A stretch of 64,000 bases of DNA, taken from positions 34,412 to 98,411 of the forward strand of contig JAUGWO010000075.1 of the NCBI GenBank assembly GCA_049724395.1, given 5' to 3'. Shown piece after piece: positions 38,155 through 50,600 of the stretch; the stretch's first letter is position 1; every line of letters begins with the position of its first letter. The stretch comes from Spongospora subterranea f. sp. subterranea. Lineage: Eukaryota; Endomyxa: Phytomyxea; Phytomyxea; Plasmodiophorida. Made by a program: the position numbers and the translations under genes. The notes under the pieces were generated by a model. That model worked only from the letters and a program-made list of their open reading frames with translations, was not told where the DNA came from and did not search any database.

Positions 38155-38553
38155 ATGGATCTGGCGCTCCTGACTGAGTGCATCGATGAGTTACACGCCG
38201 ATAAGTTGGAGCGCCAGGAGCAGCGGATCTGTGATGCTATCGAGCAAGTTTGCGTATCGTCGGATCCATTCGCTATTTTACCATCGCAACGTGGCGCTAG
38301 CGTAGATTTACATTCAGCGATTGTGGAACATTACCGTGATCGGCATCATATACAGAAACAAATTCAGAAGCAGACGCGGCGACGCAAGACAGAGAGGAAG
38401 CAGCTGGCAAAGGGTAAGGCGACAGCGTATCACGATAAACTGGAGCTGCGACACGGCCCTAACCACTCCAGACGTGCTGGCCCATCGGGTGCCATGCGTG
38501 GTGGCGCCTCCAATCGTAGAGCAAGGGGTAGAGGGCGTGGTACAGGGCAATAA
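38155..38553 (+). CDS. Small basic protein with RGG-like C-terminal tail
   Basis: An uninterrupted frame of 132 codons starts at the ATG at 38155 and ends at TAA at 38551-38553. The N-terminal half is helical ([20 protein letters not shown]). The middle is strongly basic and likely coiled ([20 protein letters not shown]). The tail is Gly/Arg-rich ([18 protein letters not shown]). This composition is common in nucleolar and RNA-binding proteins, and the shared promoter with DBP4 fits a ribosome-biogenesis role, but that is inference. I do not recognise the family. Confidence 0.65.
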   Translation: MDLALLTECIDELHADKLERQEQRICDAIEQVCVSSDPFAILPSQRGASVDLHSAIVEHYRDRHHIQKQIQKQTRRRKTERKQLAKGKATAYHDKLELRHGPNHSRRAGPSGAMRGGASNRRARGRGRGTGQ

Positions 38554-38694
38554 TTCAATTTTACCCAATATATATATATAATCTATGGCAGTAAATGGTC
38601 ATCAAAAGTCAAATACCTACAGTAGAACCCATCCCAATAATCATACACTATTCCATTGCTGTATTGGAAAAAAGACCCATTCCCGCTAGTGTCG

Positions 38695-40055
38695 TCATTG
38701 CGACTTCTTAGATCCCGACCCCTTCTTCTTTGTTGACGGGGTCTTCTTACCTCCTTTCTTCGCTCCATAAACCACGATTTGCGTTGTCAAGATGCCGTTC
38801 AACATGAAAGACATCATCAAATCACACAAAACTATAACCACATTTCAGAGATCATCAACGAAGTCCATCGTCGCTGACCTGTCCAACTGAAAGCGCCAGG
38901 ATCGCCAAAAGTGGTAGCGATACGAGCAGCGTTTCCAATGAACTGCAGCCCTTGGGTAATTACTGATAGCTGTCCCGTGCTACCAGACTACAGCACAGAT
39001 AAATTGATAAACCGTATTGATGTTTGAGGAGTTTTTGTCTCAAGAGTGTTGCAATGTCACCAAAAGTAAAATCGAGCAAACTAAACCAGCAACATGGAAA
39101 AACGATTTTACGATGGCTGTTGTTTTGAAACCAAACCGAAGATGTTGTGTGAGCACAATAATCGTTCCGAGATCGCAATACTTCAGAAAACAGGCTGTTG
39201 AAGCAGAGACATGTGAAATTTGAACAAAACATGATGATGATAATGTTTTCACCTGGAAATTCATGACTATTTGGGGGACTTTGCTGGCAATGAACGCCAC
39301 CATGCACGTCTGACGCAAAACCTGCAACTGCGCCCGCGTGACCATGGGACCCGCCAACGCGTATCCAAAAGCGACGTACACAGCGATCAACGCACCCGAT
39401 GACATGTAAGAGCGCTTCCGCCCAGAATATTTCCAGAGAAGAGCAAGAATGATGAAGTCTGCACAAGAATTTAACAAACATCTTCAAATTAAATGAACCA
39501 ATTGTGAAAGATGAACGTTGCTACTAAATGGCTATCGAAGAAATTAATAAGGTGTGGTAAAAACGGACAAAACAACCTTGGAGCAAAAGAAAACATGATT
39601 CGCCATAGGAAGTAAACGGAACGCTGGTCCGAACAGCAAAGGCCACTGTTATCATCAAACTATTGATCAAGATTAAGCCCTTAATCAATCATGTCGAGCT
39701 ATAATAGCTACGCGTAAACTTCTAGAAGGTACATGAGCGGCGAAACTCCTTTCGCACTACGACTATAAACGATTTTGGCGATCTGCGGAACTTTAACGAT
39801 GGCGCTAGCCGTAATAATAGCTAACCCAATAGCCTAGAAAGAAGTCCAATGTTATTACCCAACACATCGTATCACATAACTTTTCGTAAAAGCCGAAGTG
39901 GGCGGCAAAAATGACTTGTACTAGACCTTGCTAAATGCAACGGTGGCGCAATGACGATCTGTATAAAGGCCACGATTAACGACCGTCTCATAGCATTTAT
40001 CGGACAGAAGACCGAAACGGCGCGCCGTATTCCCAAGCCATTCCAATCCCGACAT
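38695..40055 (-). CDS. MPDU1: Mannose-P-dolichol utilization defect 1 homologue (PQ-loop protein)
   Basis: MPDU1 is an ER membrane protein needed for use of dolichol-phosphate mannose and glucose in N-glycan and GPI-anchor assembly. The ATG at 40055 opens MSGLEWLGNTARRFGLLSDK. The second exon carries the first PQ-loop: GLAIITASAIVKVPQIAKIV followed by SRSAKGVSPLMYLLE. The next covers a membrane segment (SGALIAVYVAFGYALAGPMV) and the second PQ-loop region with ASKVPQIVMNFQ. Next comes STGQLSVITQGLQFIGNAAR then IATTFGDPGAFSW, which is highly diagnostic for MPDU1 (family: GQLSxIT, LARIFTS, GDP). The last exon gives MLNGILTTQIVVYGAKKGGK and a lysine-rich tail ending KKSQ before TGA at 38695-38697. 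The lysine tail could act as an ER-retention feature. Exons are separated by introns of roughly 80-250 nt. Confidence 0.85.
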
Positions 40056-40595
40056 GATCAAGTCTGTGTATTTCTGGCGACAGAACAACAGAATGACCGT
40101 ACAAGGTGCGCAACCGTCTTTCGTCTCCTTCGACATATTTATCGATTGTCACATGCCGTTGATCGGCAATGGTTTTATCTGTTGGCGAATTTTTCGATGC
40201 AATCAGATGCTGAGTGAACTATGTAAGACGAGGCTGACGAAGCCGTGCTGCATATTATTCCATAGAGCCTGAGCCTGTTTTCGATTCAAAGAATTGTTGG
40301 CAATCGCAGATTTACATTTTTTTTGAATGCCTAATAATCCGCCAATCTGATTATAAACTCAAGTTAATGGTAGTTTATACAACTCGATCTTCGATGAATA
40401 CAATCGCCCAAGTTTTGTGACACGAACAATCTGATATCAGGGTATAATTCAGCTCAACCCCCAGTCAGCGTCCCTTGTTTTGTTACTGAATGTCAAATGA
40501 CATGGAATGTGGTAGTGTCGAAGACAGTCATCAACTTTTCCGATTCATTGCTGGAATAATCCATAAAGGGCCAGATGGGGTCTATCGTACTGGAC
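40056..40595. other. Intergenic, promoter side of MPDU1
   Basis: No coding signal is supported. The sequence is AT-rich with a run of T near 40318-40324. It ends where the 65-bp tandem repeat begins. Confidence 0.35.
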
Positions 40596-40843
40596 TCTGA
40601 GATGATCATCTCGTTACTGGTCTTGGTCACACTCACCATCAAGTAACACAATAGATATAGTCTGAGATGATCATCTCGTTACTGGTCTGGGTCACACTCA
40701 CCATCAAGTAACACAATAGATATAGTCTGAGATGATCATCTCGTTACTGGTCTGGGTCACACTCACCATCAAGTAACACAATAGATATAGTCTGAGATGA
40801 TCATCTCGTTACTGGTCTGGGTCACACTCACCATCAAGTAACA
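40596..40843. repeat. 65-bp tandem repeat, about 3.8 copies
   Basis: Copies begin at 40596, 40661, 40726 and 40791, the last being cut short at about 40843. They are nearly identical: only one clear substitution (ggtcttggtc against ggtctgggtc) was seen, so the array is young. Each unit contains the perfect 14-base palindrome gagatgatcatctc, followed by cgttactggtctgggtcaca and caccatcaagtaacacaata. The array borders the decayed Helitron-like region directly. There are no spacers of unique sequence, so it is not a CRISPR array. Confidence 0.95.
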
Positions 40844-43800
40844 AGCTGCTGGAGGAATAGGAGTTAATATATCGTCATTCAAAAACGGCTTCTGCTTAAA
40901 GCATCGAACGCAAACTGATATGCGACGATGATTCCTGACCAGGATAGCATGAACATCTTGATCGATGTCAGCTAGTAATCTTCCATGTGTCGTCCATTGC
41001 ATTAAATGAAGGGTTTGAGGATTATTAATGAATGTAGGGGAGAGGAACTTCTTTGTACATAATTTCTCGGATTAAACTTTTAAATATTGAACACCACATT
41101 CTGGACAGACTATTATAGCAGGATTGACAGACTTAAATCTAAAATTGATTTATTTCTTGAAAAACCCCCTTTAGATAAAGAATAATCGCCAAGTTATACA
41201 ACAGCTTCATCTTGATTTGGCTCCAAAGGTGGGATTTGAGAATACTTGGATACGATTACGGGTGGAAGGGATGGGAGGTAAAATTGGTGATAATCGTCAT
41301 GAGAACCACTCTCTCTGTTATATCGATTTCTAATTCGAATGACGCACCTGGAAAAATGAATTATTATTGCCTTATTTGAGTTTGATTTCCATAAACCTCA
41401 CCTGTGGCCAAGTAACACAGGAATTTCATCTTCATTACGAAACCATTAATAGTCCTTTAATTCTAATAAAACATAAACTTGAGTAGAGATTCTTTTTCAA
41501 TTGGACATCAGGTATTGCTCTTTTCGTCCATTGAAGAACATTAAATCGAATCCATTTGGAAAGATTGATATGCCTCCAACGACATTGTCGATAAACACTA
41601 AGATAGGCAGCTAGAGGACATATTAGTTGTGCTCCAACTAATCTCGTCTGTGCTAATCTAGCACCCCTCCCAACAAAAACGTTTTAAAAAGCGCACCAAC
41701 TGAGACCAAGCACTGTCGATCTGACGGTCTCGTGCCATTTACAACCTTCATCTGATTTTGCCTCCGATTCAAAACAATGTAATTGCATATTTTGTGAGGA
41801 GTGCTCCATGATGAGTGTTTTTAACTATCGATGCGTGTCAAATTCCAATCCTTTCCTGAGCACCTTGACACGCATCGATAGTTAAAAACACTCATCATGG
41901 AGCACTCCTCATGAAATATGCAATGTTTTAAATCGGAGGGAAAATCAGATGAAGGTTGTAGATGGCACGAGATCGTCAGATCGACAGTGCTTGGCCTAAG
42001 TTGGTGTACTTTTCAAAACGTGTTCGTTGGGAAGGGTGCTACATTAGCACAGGCTAAATTAGTTGGAGCACAACTAATATATCTCCATCCCAATGATACT
42101 AATGTTTGTGCTAATACGATTTGGACAAAGCTTTTCCAGAACCCGCATGCCCTTCTATGTGAAAGATGATCGGAACACCAGGATTCGTCATATTTTTTCT
42201 TAAAATATACTCCATAGCAATACGTTGATTTGTACTACAACCTTTATCTCTTAAAGCCTTGTAATTCGAAAAAATCTATCTCTGCATCGACAGGGCTAAG
42301 ATTGCGAAATATAGGTAACTGATGATCATGAACTACCTGAATGTATCCGCGATACTGGTTTGCCATAGCATTTCTCAGAGCCGTTGATAATCTTATCTCA
42401 GCATGTTGGTATTCGATATATCTCTCTTCGAAATGCCCCTCTGTTAATAACCTGAGAAAAACTTCTACTGGAGTATCTGGTGATCATCGATCCATCCAAG
42501 AATTCTGTATACTAATTGGAGAGTTCCACCATGAAATTCAACACCTCTCTCCAATTATGTAAACAACATTCCTTAGAAATATCACAGCATAAAAATCTTC
42601 ATCGTCATCTGGAGCATATATATGATGTCGAAGAACTCGCTTATCTAGCAAATGTTGTGGAGTGGTTATCACCCAATATGTATTGTTATGACTAGGCATT
42701 GAATTATAAAATCACTTGCTTCCTGGACATATCATGGAAATATTTGAGGATCTAATGCAATATCACATAACCGGCAAAAATCTAAATATGTCAGTTGGCT
42801 ATGGGGATCCCGCCTTGGTCTATCTGCCCACTTACTGACCCTGGCTATAGTATTTCGACTTTGTCATCTTCTGCTCCCTGAAGAGACCTAACCCCAGCCA
42901 TAAAATTATCTGGATGACCGATTGGTATAACCTTGATCGAATTGTTGTCATATCTCATCAGAGCCCATCACGATAATCCTAGAGGAACATTTCAGTTTAA
43001 AGATACAAATGTTAGCGATTGAAAATGTTTGAACTGCGACTGCGAAGATAATTTACAACTTGATTTTCTCGATCCCGAACGGAATGACAAATAAATTCGG
43101 TTGCTTTTTTGTAAATTACGATGCCTTGTTGCCACGTTTAAAATCACGGCCAACTAGGGCCACATTAATGTGATAGTTTAAAAAGCAGCAGTTCTATTGG
43201 ACCACACTATAGTACCATCTTCCAGAGGGATCATCGTATCCAGTTAATGGGGTAGTAGGAAATGGGTATCCCTGTCGACAAGGAGAACCGATAGGTCAAC
43301 AACTTTTGGGAACACATCTGTAAGACCAGCCATAATTATATCCGGATGACCAATTGTTCATCTGCATGAGACAGAACAATCCCCTGAACCTTGAGAGAGT
43401 TGGTTTAATCACTGGGACCCTGTGAAAAACATCTGCCTGATATTTGGCTATGAAACGCGTTTCCAAGAGAAATTGAGGCGCAATAGGTGTCTAACAGACT
43501 TAATTCTGATTTCTCGATAATGGAAAGAGCAGAAACTGCTGGTGGAATAGGAGCTGACATATCTTCATTATTGCGTTTCGTAAACCTCATCTGCAACTAA
43601 TAATGGAATCTCATCTTCATTAAGAAAGGCATTAAATAATTCGAGTAAAACATAAACAGGTATAAAGTTTCTTTCGTAAATTGAACATCGCTTTGCATCC
43701 ATTGTAGAACGTTAAATCGAATCCATTTCAGAAGATCGATATGCCTCCACCCCACATTGTCGATATATGTTGAGATATGCTGCCAAAGAACACTGTCCAT

Positions 43801-44490
43801 GTATGACATGTTTATGAAAAGTATCAAATCTTGTAGTCTATAAAAAAGAACTTGCACCAACTACCTATGAATATCTTGAATGTTGAAAAATATATCACAA
43901 AGTCAGGTACATGTGAAGACAATTGAATTCGACTTCAGTATTCTGAATACAAAAATAAAGTCATCAAAAATACATAAGCGATTTGACCCAGAGACTATTA
44001 ACCGGTGATGATCTCCATTGTAACCTGATATTCGGACATTCGTTGTCATGAGTATTCCGAATGTGATTTATAATCTCCAAAATATTAGATGACGGTCCAT
44101 TCCGTGTGAAGCAACGAAAATACATCATGGAATGAATAAAAAGATATAGTTCGCCCATATTGTCATGTTTATCGTCTAAAAATTGCAGCTTTAGTGGGAC
44201 AGCTAAATTCTGTAGCCTTGGTTGAATATGACGTCATGTAACTACGTTTGAAATCACGGCTAACTAGGGCAACATTGATATGACAACTGTAGCTCCATTG
44301 GACCATAGGAAACAACGCGACCATCTATATTTGATCTGCTGTAATACCATCATCAACTGTCAATCGAACGTATGCAGCTAATTGCGCCATGAGGAGTCAC
44401 TTGTTCGGTAGAGCCCATGTTGATACAGAACTGCACAGCTATCATAATCTGAAAAGCTCCCTTGTCTTGCAAATTAATTGACCATAAAAC
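40844..44490 (-). mobile_element. Decayed Helitron-like region with internal duplications
   Basis: Minus-strand pieces resemble parts of Helitron-like proteins. A cysteine/proline element occurs at about 40850-40925 (SVCVRCFKQKPFLNDDILTP IPPAA) and again near 43520-43590 (FTKRNNEDMSAPIPPAVSAL SIIEKS), similar to a domain often found N-terminal in Helitron helicase proteins. A PIF1-like Walker A region is at about 42130-42230 (MEYILRKNMTNPGVPIIFHI EGHAGSGK). Several segments are present twice as diverged copies: 41380-41640 with 43565-43810 (FNVLQW type), 42890-42940 with 43325-43375 (IGHPDN type), and 43130-43185 with 44235-44285 (HINVAL type). The region therefore holds at least two related copies or an old internal duplication. 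It is thoroughly broken. No element ends (TC...CTRR with hairpin) were found, so the family call is tentative. Confidence 0.55.
41622..42078. repeat. Large fold-back inside the Helitron-like region
   Basis: Arms of about 215-220 bases (41622-41841 and 41865-42078) are reverse complements at roughly nine positions in ten, around a 23-base loop. The inner part is best kept: ttgacacgcatcgatagtta in the right arm mirrors taactatcgatgcgtgtcaa in the left. The outer ends are attagttgtgctccaactaa on the left and its mirror on the right. Differences between arms show that the inversion is older than the 65-bp array nearby. Confidence 0.9.
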
Positions 44491-44644
44491 CCCTCAATTT
44501 CTCCGCACAGAAGCAGGGGCACCAATGAAGCAATATATCTTTGCTATCAACGAGCAAGTTCGACAGCATGGATGGGGAATCTGGTTGTAGATTAACAAAA
44601 ACCATGACCTCACAGTTCCAGTTATGTCAAGATTATCAGTAAAT

Positions 44645-47600
44645 TTAGTTTGAAGATTTGGGAATGCCATGCAGGTAATATATCCATGGTGGCAACGCTG
44701 CAGCATCGCCGGTCATACAACTGATTAGGAGCTTGGTGTTGATAGGCAGCGGTGTACCGGATGCCGGCGAAAACCCGACCGATACGCTGATCTCCTTCTT
44801 TGAGTCGATCGATTCGGTGCGTTTAGCTACAGTAAAAGCAGGATTGTCGACAGCGAATGCAAAATCACACCTCTCGGTGAACACATTCCGGAACCGGCAA
44901 GTGATTGTCGAACCCGCAATAACCGTCAGTGGACCCTGAGAAGTGATTTGAGTAAAAGTCATGTTATGTAATTCCGACTTTAATCTACTGCTGGCATGCC
45001 AATATAACCCTCAAGGTAGAATATGTAAAGCCCTCACTTTAGCCAATACAAAATGATGGCAATACTCAGTCACACAAATGTCAAACAGATTTCAAAAAAC
45101 ATCATGACAGAGGCGAATTAATGATCTCTCTGCCTTATAAAATGGTTTTTGAAACCATACTTCGGGTCGTGGTGGATCGCAATGCCCATGAAGGGCGCAA
45201 CGATATTCTCCCCCATTAGGCGAAAATACTCGCAACTCGTCGCGCACATCGCCAATGCTGCTCGGGTCAAACTGGATTGTGATGGCCAGCTCGATGCCAT
45301 TGCTGCCGCCGCGAGTGCATGCCCCCGCCCTGGATCCGGTTGGACCCGGGAGACGCAAAATTGAATGCCTTACCGCCCACGAATGCCGCTTCGTATGTCG
45401 TGGCTTTCGCACAGAACGATTCGAACCGAAACGTCTGTGATTGGGTCGAACCTAAAACAAAATATTACTTTCAAGTTACAAGAACCTTTGTGGTGATTCC
45501 ATGTAAATTGTTTTTACAAAGCCGGAGACACTGCAGAATCGTGAGTTTCCTCCAACGCAGAAACAAACATGTCAGCGAGTCTGAAGCCTTGGCGAAGGTT
45601 TTCACAAATGTCGTCGTTCGTTTCAAAATGCCCAAAAAATATGATCAAGCCGAAAATTTCATTACCGAAATAGGTATCAAAGCGGAGGTTATTTTCGACC
45701 CCAGTTTTGTGCGGTTGCAGCGCCACATCGTAGCAGAAATCGCCCAGCTCTGCAGTCACTAGCTTTAACTGTGTTGTACCGCCACCGTCCGATAGAAGCG
45801 GCCGATATCTCACGGCTAATAGTGTCTCGGCAGACGCCTTCAACACAACAGGAACCTGAAAAATAAAGAAGTGTTCAAACATAATGAGGTTCTTTTCATC
45901 AAGCATTGACCGTCATATAAAACCGACAGAACTGAGCAAACCGTTGACGAAACGGCAAGTTTTGAAACAATTTTTTCAAACAAATAACACGTTTAGTCAG
46001 TCAGCGCCAGAATCCATGTAATCTTTGCTGCTAACCACACAGCAGTATTTTCTGCAACAAAACAACAAGAATACAAGAAATTGGTACATACATTAACGAA
46101 CACATCTGGGTGCGAGCAGATGAATTCTGTAACGACGACATCGGTAAGGAGCGGATTTGCGATGGAGATGCTTGTCTGAGTGGCGAGCCGAATTGGGGCC
46201 TCTAGGACAAGCGTATCCAGAACGGCGCTCGGCAACGTTGCTGTCACAATCATGCTATACTGTATATACTCCCCATTGGCATCATTTACAAACTTTATCG
46301 TCGCTGTCGTCGTCCCAGACCTGCAGCGATTTCCAGAAATCAGCAAAACGTCGAAATTAAACAAGTGACAAAGACTGCGAATTCGAAACTGAAGTAAATG
46401 AAAAAAACTTCTATAATCAATGATCAGCATTCAAATGCCGTAACAAACAATCATGGCCTAAGTACTGCAACTTGTTTATGAGTGCTATATGACCGATATG
46501 CATAGAAATGAATGCGGCAGATGCGGGATACGAGACCCGGAATGGCAATGGTGTTGGCACCAGCTTTCACTATTACTGATGGATCCAAGACAGTGCCCTC
46601 AACCCTGTCTCGGATTATCTCGATTCGGAATCGCTGTGTCTCCGGCAACCAGTTCCTCACGTTGATGGTGTGAATCAATGGAGCCTAATACCAGATAATA
46701 TCATCTCAATGATATTATCCATCATCTTATTAAAACAAAAACGAAAAGGCCCGGATAACTTGTCGGCCAGTTCAACCATTTATTGACATTTGAGGTGATA
46801 CCTTCAACAAATACTGAACAATATAAAAAGACCAAAAAGTCAGGAAATTAAAAAACTCTCAAATCCATAGAATTTTCTCAGACAATGAATGCAACGTGAA
46901 TAATTGTAAGGCAAGACGACCTTGGCTGGAGTGACCAGCTGGAAAGTGTCCTCAATGCCTGGAGCTGTGGCTCGGCCAATTAATCGATAGAACATAACGG
47001 AACCCGTAGGAAGGGCCACGAAGAGAGACCCAACATGGCCTGTCTCCGACTTTGTCAATGGAGAAAACGTCAATGGGTATTTAAACACGGAACGGGCGGG
47101 GACAACGCATTCGTTCGGCCCCGACCAGAATCCATTTCCGATAACGGGGGATACGTGCCAGGGCTGTTCTGAATCATTGCGGATATCGACCTCTGCCTGG
47201 CAAGATTGCCGAACCTTGCAAGAGAATGGCACCTATAAATTAATCACAGCGCATCAATAAACAGGATAATCGTTGGAATCAGATCCCTTGAAACTTCATG
47301 TTTGATCCAAAAACCTAAAACCAGCAGCAAAATTACGACTCAACAAAAAATTTGAATAATTTTTCCGGAAGTATTGCCAACTAGAAAAATTGCTCAATTC
47401 CGTGAACAAACAACAAATATCAGAATTGCTGTTCTGAGGTTCAGTCGCTAACCTCAATCATATCGGATTTGTTGGCCTCAACTGCCGATGCTGTCAAGTT
47501 TAGTGAGACGGAATCTGTCTCGCCGTCATCCACGACACAGCGAAGTCCGTTGCGACGAATATCGACGGCCGCTTTTAAAGGGGCAAATTTTACGTCCAAG

Positions 47601-50600
47601 AACGCTGAATCGTGGGCGGGAATAGAACCAGATGCGGGGTCAATAGAAAAATACGGTCCGAACTTGCCTAAGCAAGGAAGGAAGGAACTAAGGAAAAGAA
47701 GGACTCATCGAAAATTCCAACGATGAAAATTTGAGATCCGTTTACTTGTCAAAGTGGAAAATGTTGTGCCAGCGAAACAATTGGAGGGAAACATAGCCAC
47801 GTACTTGAATCCCATGCAAATTTGCTGGTGACATCACCAATATTGTCTAACTTGACCCGCTTTATCAGTGTCGACTTGACAATAACGGCACCGAATGAAA
47901 GTGTATCGTTATCTAGCATCAAACCTACGCCATGACAGGATCCATTAATCTGGACCAACTGTCGGTACACTCCAGATCCGTCGATCTCGTATTCAATGAA
48001 GGTGCCGAATGGCATCAGGCGATGGGTTGGCGAATATCCTGCGGAAAATTGATTACATATAAACTCACAAGAAAATTACTTCTCCGAAGGAAGATACGAC
48101 GACAAAACATTAGCGATTACAAATTCACATAAACAATGACCCAAAACAAAATTCGTTCAAATCATGTTCAAGCACGAATACCAATTTCAAAAGATGCACA
48201 GTCTCCAGGGCGAATGTGAATTTTAGACGGGTCCAAGATCAGGAAAGGCAATGGTTCCTGAGTCTGATCACTGAATCGCAACGTCAGTGATGCCGCCTTC
48301 AAGGAATTGTTCATCAGTTTGAACAAAGTAGAAGAAGTCTGACCCGAACGCAAGTTGCCTGAAAAATCAAACGATTTTTTTGTAAGTGCGCAGCCATAGG
48401 AGTGGAGCTCGATAAATTGTTTTCTCACAAATGACTTGGTTGACAATGTTTTTCAAGTGACAGAGCAAGAATTAGTGATGTAGCAGGAGGCAATTTGAGA
48501 AATAAAATTGAGTAAGAAATTTGAAATTAACCGGGGAAACCAAGAACGTTTAGAAATTGTCAAAAAGAGTCGCTGGCAGTAACAGCAATCAAGCACTGAG
48601 GCAAGTTGATCCAATCCGCCGTTGAGCAACGAAGTCGCCATACCAACTGAAAGAACGGATGGACAGTTAATCAAATCGAAGCTGGGCGCAATCCCCTCTC
48701 CGAATACTGTTATGTCGACCTTGTAGAATCCGTTCACCTCGAGCTGAATCAGATCACGATATTTCGTGCATTGTTTCGGTGTGAATCGGATCTGCAGCAT
48801 CAATGGGTTTCAATGATAATGATTCTGAATCAAGGCTTGCAAACGAAGACGCAACAAAAATGTTACATACATCGTTGTGCCCAAATAAATTTCCGGGAAA
48901 ATTCAAATTAGAAAGTCAAAACTTGAATTGCATATGTAAACGGGCCACCGGTGTAAGGAATTATCGCTATGTGGCTTCTCATAACAAGAAATCGCCACTA
49001 TAGGCTGATTTGCATTGTTGTGTTCGAAAAAAAACGAATCGCTTTTCATTGAGCATGGACTACTATTGCGCAAACATATAGCACCATTGGTGAAACTAAC
49101 ACGGAACCAGAGAAAAATTGTTTTTGTGATGTGAAACACGGTTGGGACCTGTAATGACTGAGAATCTCCTGGCCCCAAAACCGATGACGATCCCAGAACT
49201 TCAAGATGCTTGGTCTTGAGGAACAATAGCTCGAGCGAAACGCTGTTGACTGGTTCTTGATTCGTTATCGTCAGCGTGCATGTATGGGCCGCACCTCCTT
49301 CTGCGAAAACAAACCTAGAGAGATCGATGGCTTTAATTGAAATTCATCAGTTTTGAGATTATATCAAAGTCACTGAAGATATAGGCAAACCATTTACGAT
49401 TTTTCAGATCAAAACACAAGAAAGCTGTTGCCAGGAAAATCAAATCTGGACGCTAATTTGTTTTACCGTTTCCCAAAGCTATGACTGCGAAAGCTAAAGT
49501 CAATGCTGGGTTTTCGTGCAACTGCCGACACAGCGAAACCGTAATGACGCACATTGGCAATTCGGCAACTTAATGGCAAAGCATCCAGAGAAAGTTCACG
49601 TCGAGAAGTAAACACGACCTCGCAAACATCTGCCATTGATCCCGGTCGAACTGTTCCCCGAACAGGGTTTACGCTAACTGGCCCGCTGGCACCACCACCG
49701 CTGCCCACTTCCCATTCATATTCGAACGCGAACTTTCCTGAACTGTTGTTAGCCTACTAAAGTTGGAAAGAATGATCATAGAATCTATCTTTTCAACTTC
49801 AATGCATTCAGATTTTGGGTGCGTTTTGATGACTACTTACCGCTGTTGACGATTTTGACAAATTTGGCACAGCGTTCGACAATGTGAACATCTCCAAAGG
49901 AAATAGGTGTAGAGCGATTACTGCGGTTTACGACTTGCCCATCCAGTTCAATTGCTTCATGTATTGCGTATCCTTCGCCCTTGACGTTCAGAGAAACACG
50001 CTCGGTTTTGCGTTTGATGCGAAACCCGACGTTCAAGTTATAGCTGCGTTCTTGTCGGGGAATAAACTGAAAGGAATAAAAATCAACAATTTTGACCAGT
50101 GCTGTAAATACTAGACGCTTATGGAACTTTACTGCGTAAAAAAAAGGTAACAGATTACCGTCAAAGTAATTGGGAAGCGAGATTCCGGTAGTACGACACC
50201 AGAATGAGGCTCGATCTTGATCGGTGGATTACCAACGCTGTCAAGTTCAACGTTGAAACTGAACGGAATATGTTCGTTGCTGATTAGATAGACGGTTTCC
50301 ATGGCCTTAGAACCCAGTAGGAGCTCCGAAAAATTCACGGAGGAACATGAGAGCGCAACATCAGGCTCGACAACGGTACCGACCAATAGAAACGGAACTG
50401 TAACACCCAACTCTGGAATGGAAAATATCCACCGCGATTCCTGACGACCCAGTTGTTATTCAATGCAGTTAGAATTTTATGAGGTGAAACATTTCGTCAC
50501 CGCAAATCCTCATACAGCTCAAACCTTCATCGGGGACATAAGACTGTTTTTACCTGCAGTTGTACATTATCGGGAATATACTCGAAAGCCATTTCGAAAT

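Noticed and set aside
38072-38155. Longer DBP4 N-terminus starting at 38155
   Set aside because: It would begin with TTG (as [11 protein letters not shown]). The first ATG is at 38071 and leaves room for a promoter.
40596-40843. Regular repeats that could suggest a CRISPR array
   Set aside because: The units are head to tail without unique spacers, and the genome is eukaryotic. It is a minisatellite.
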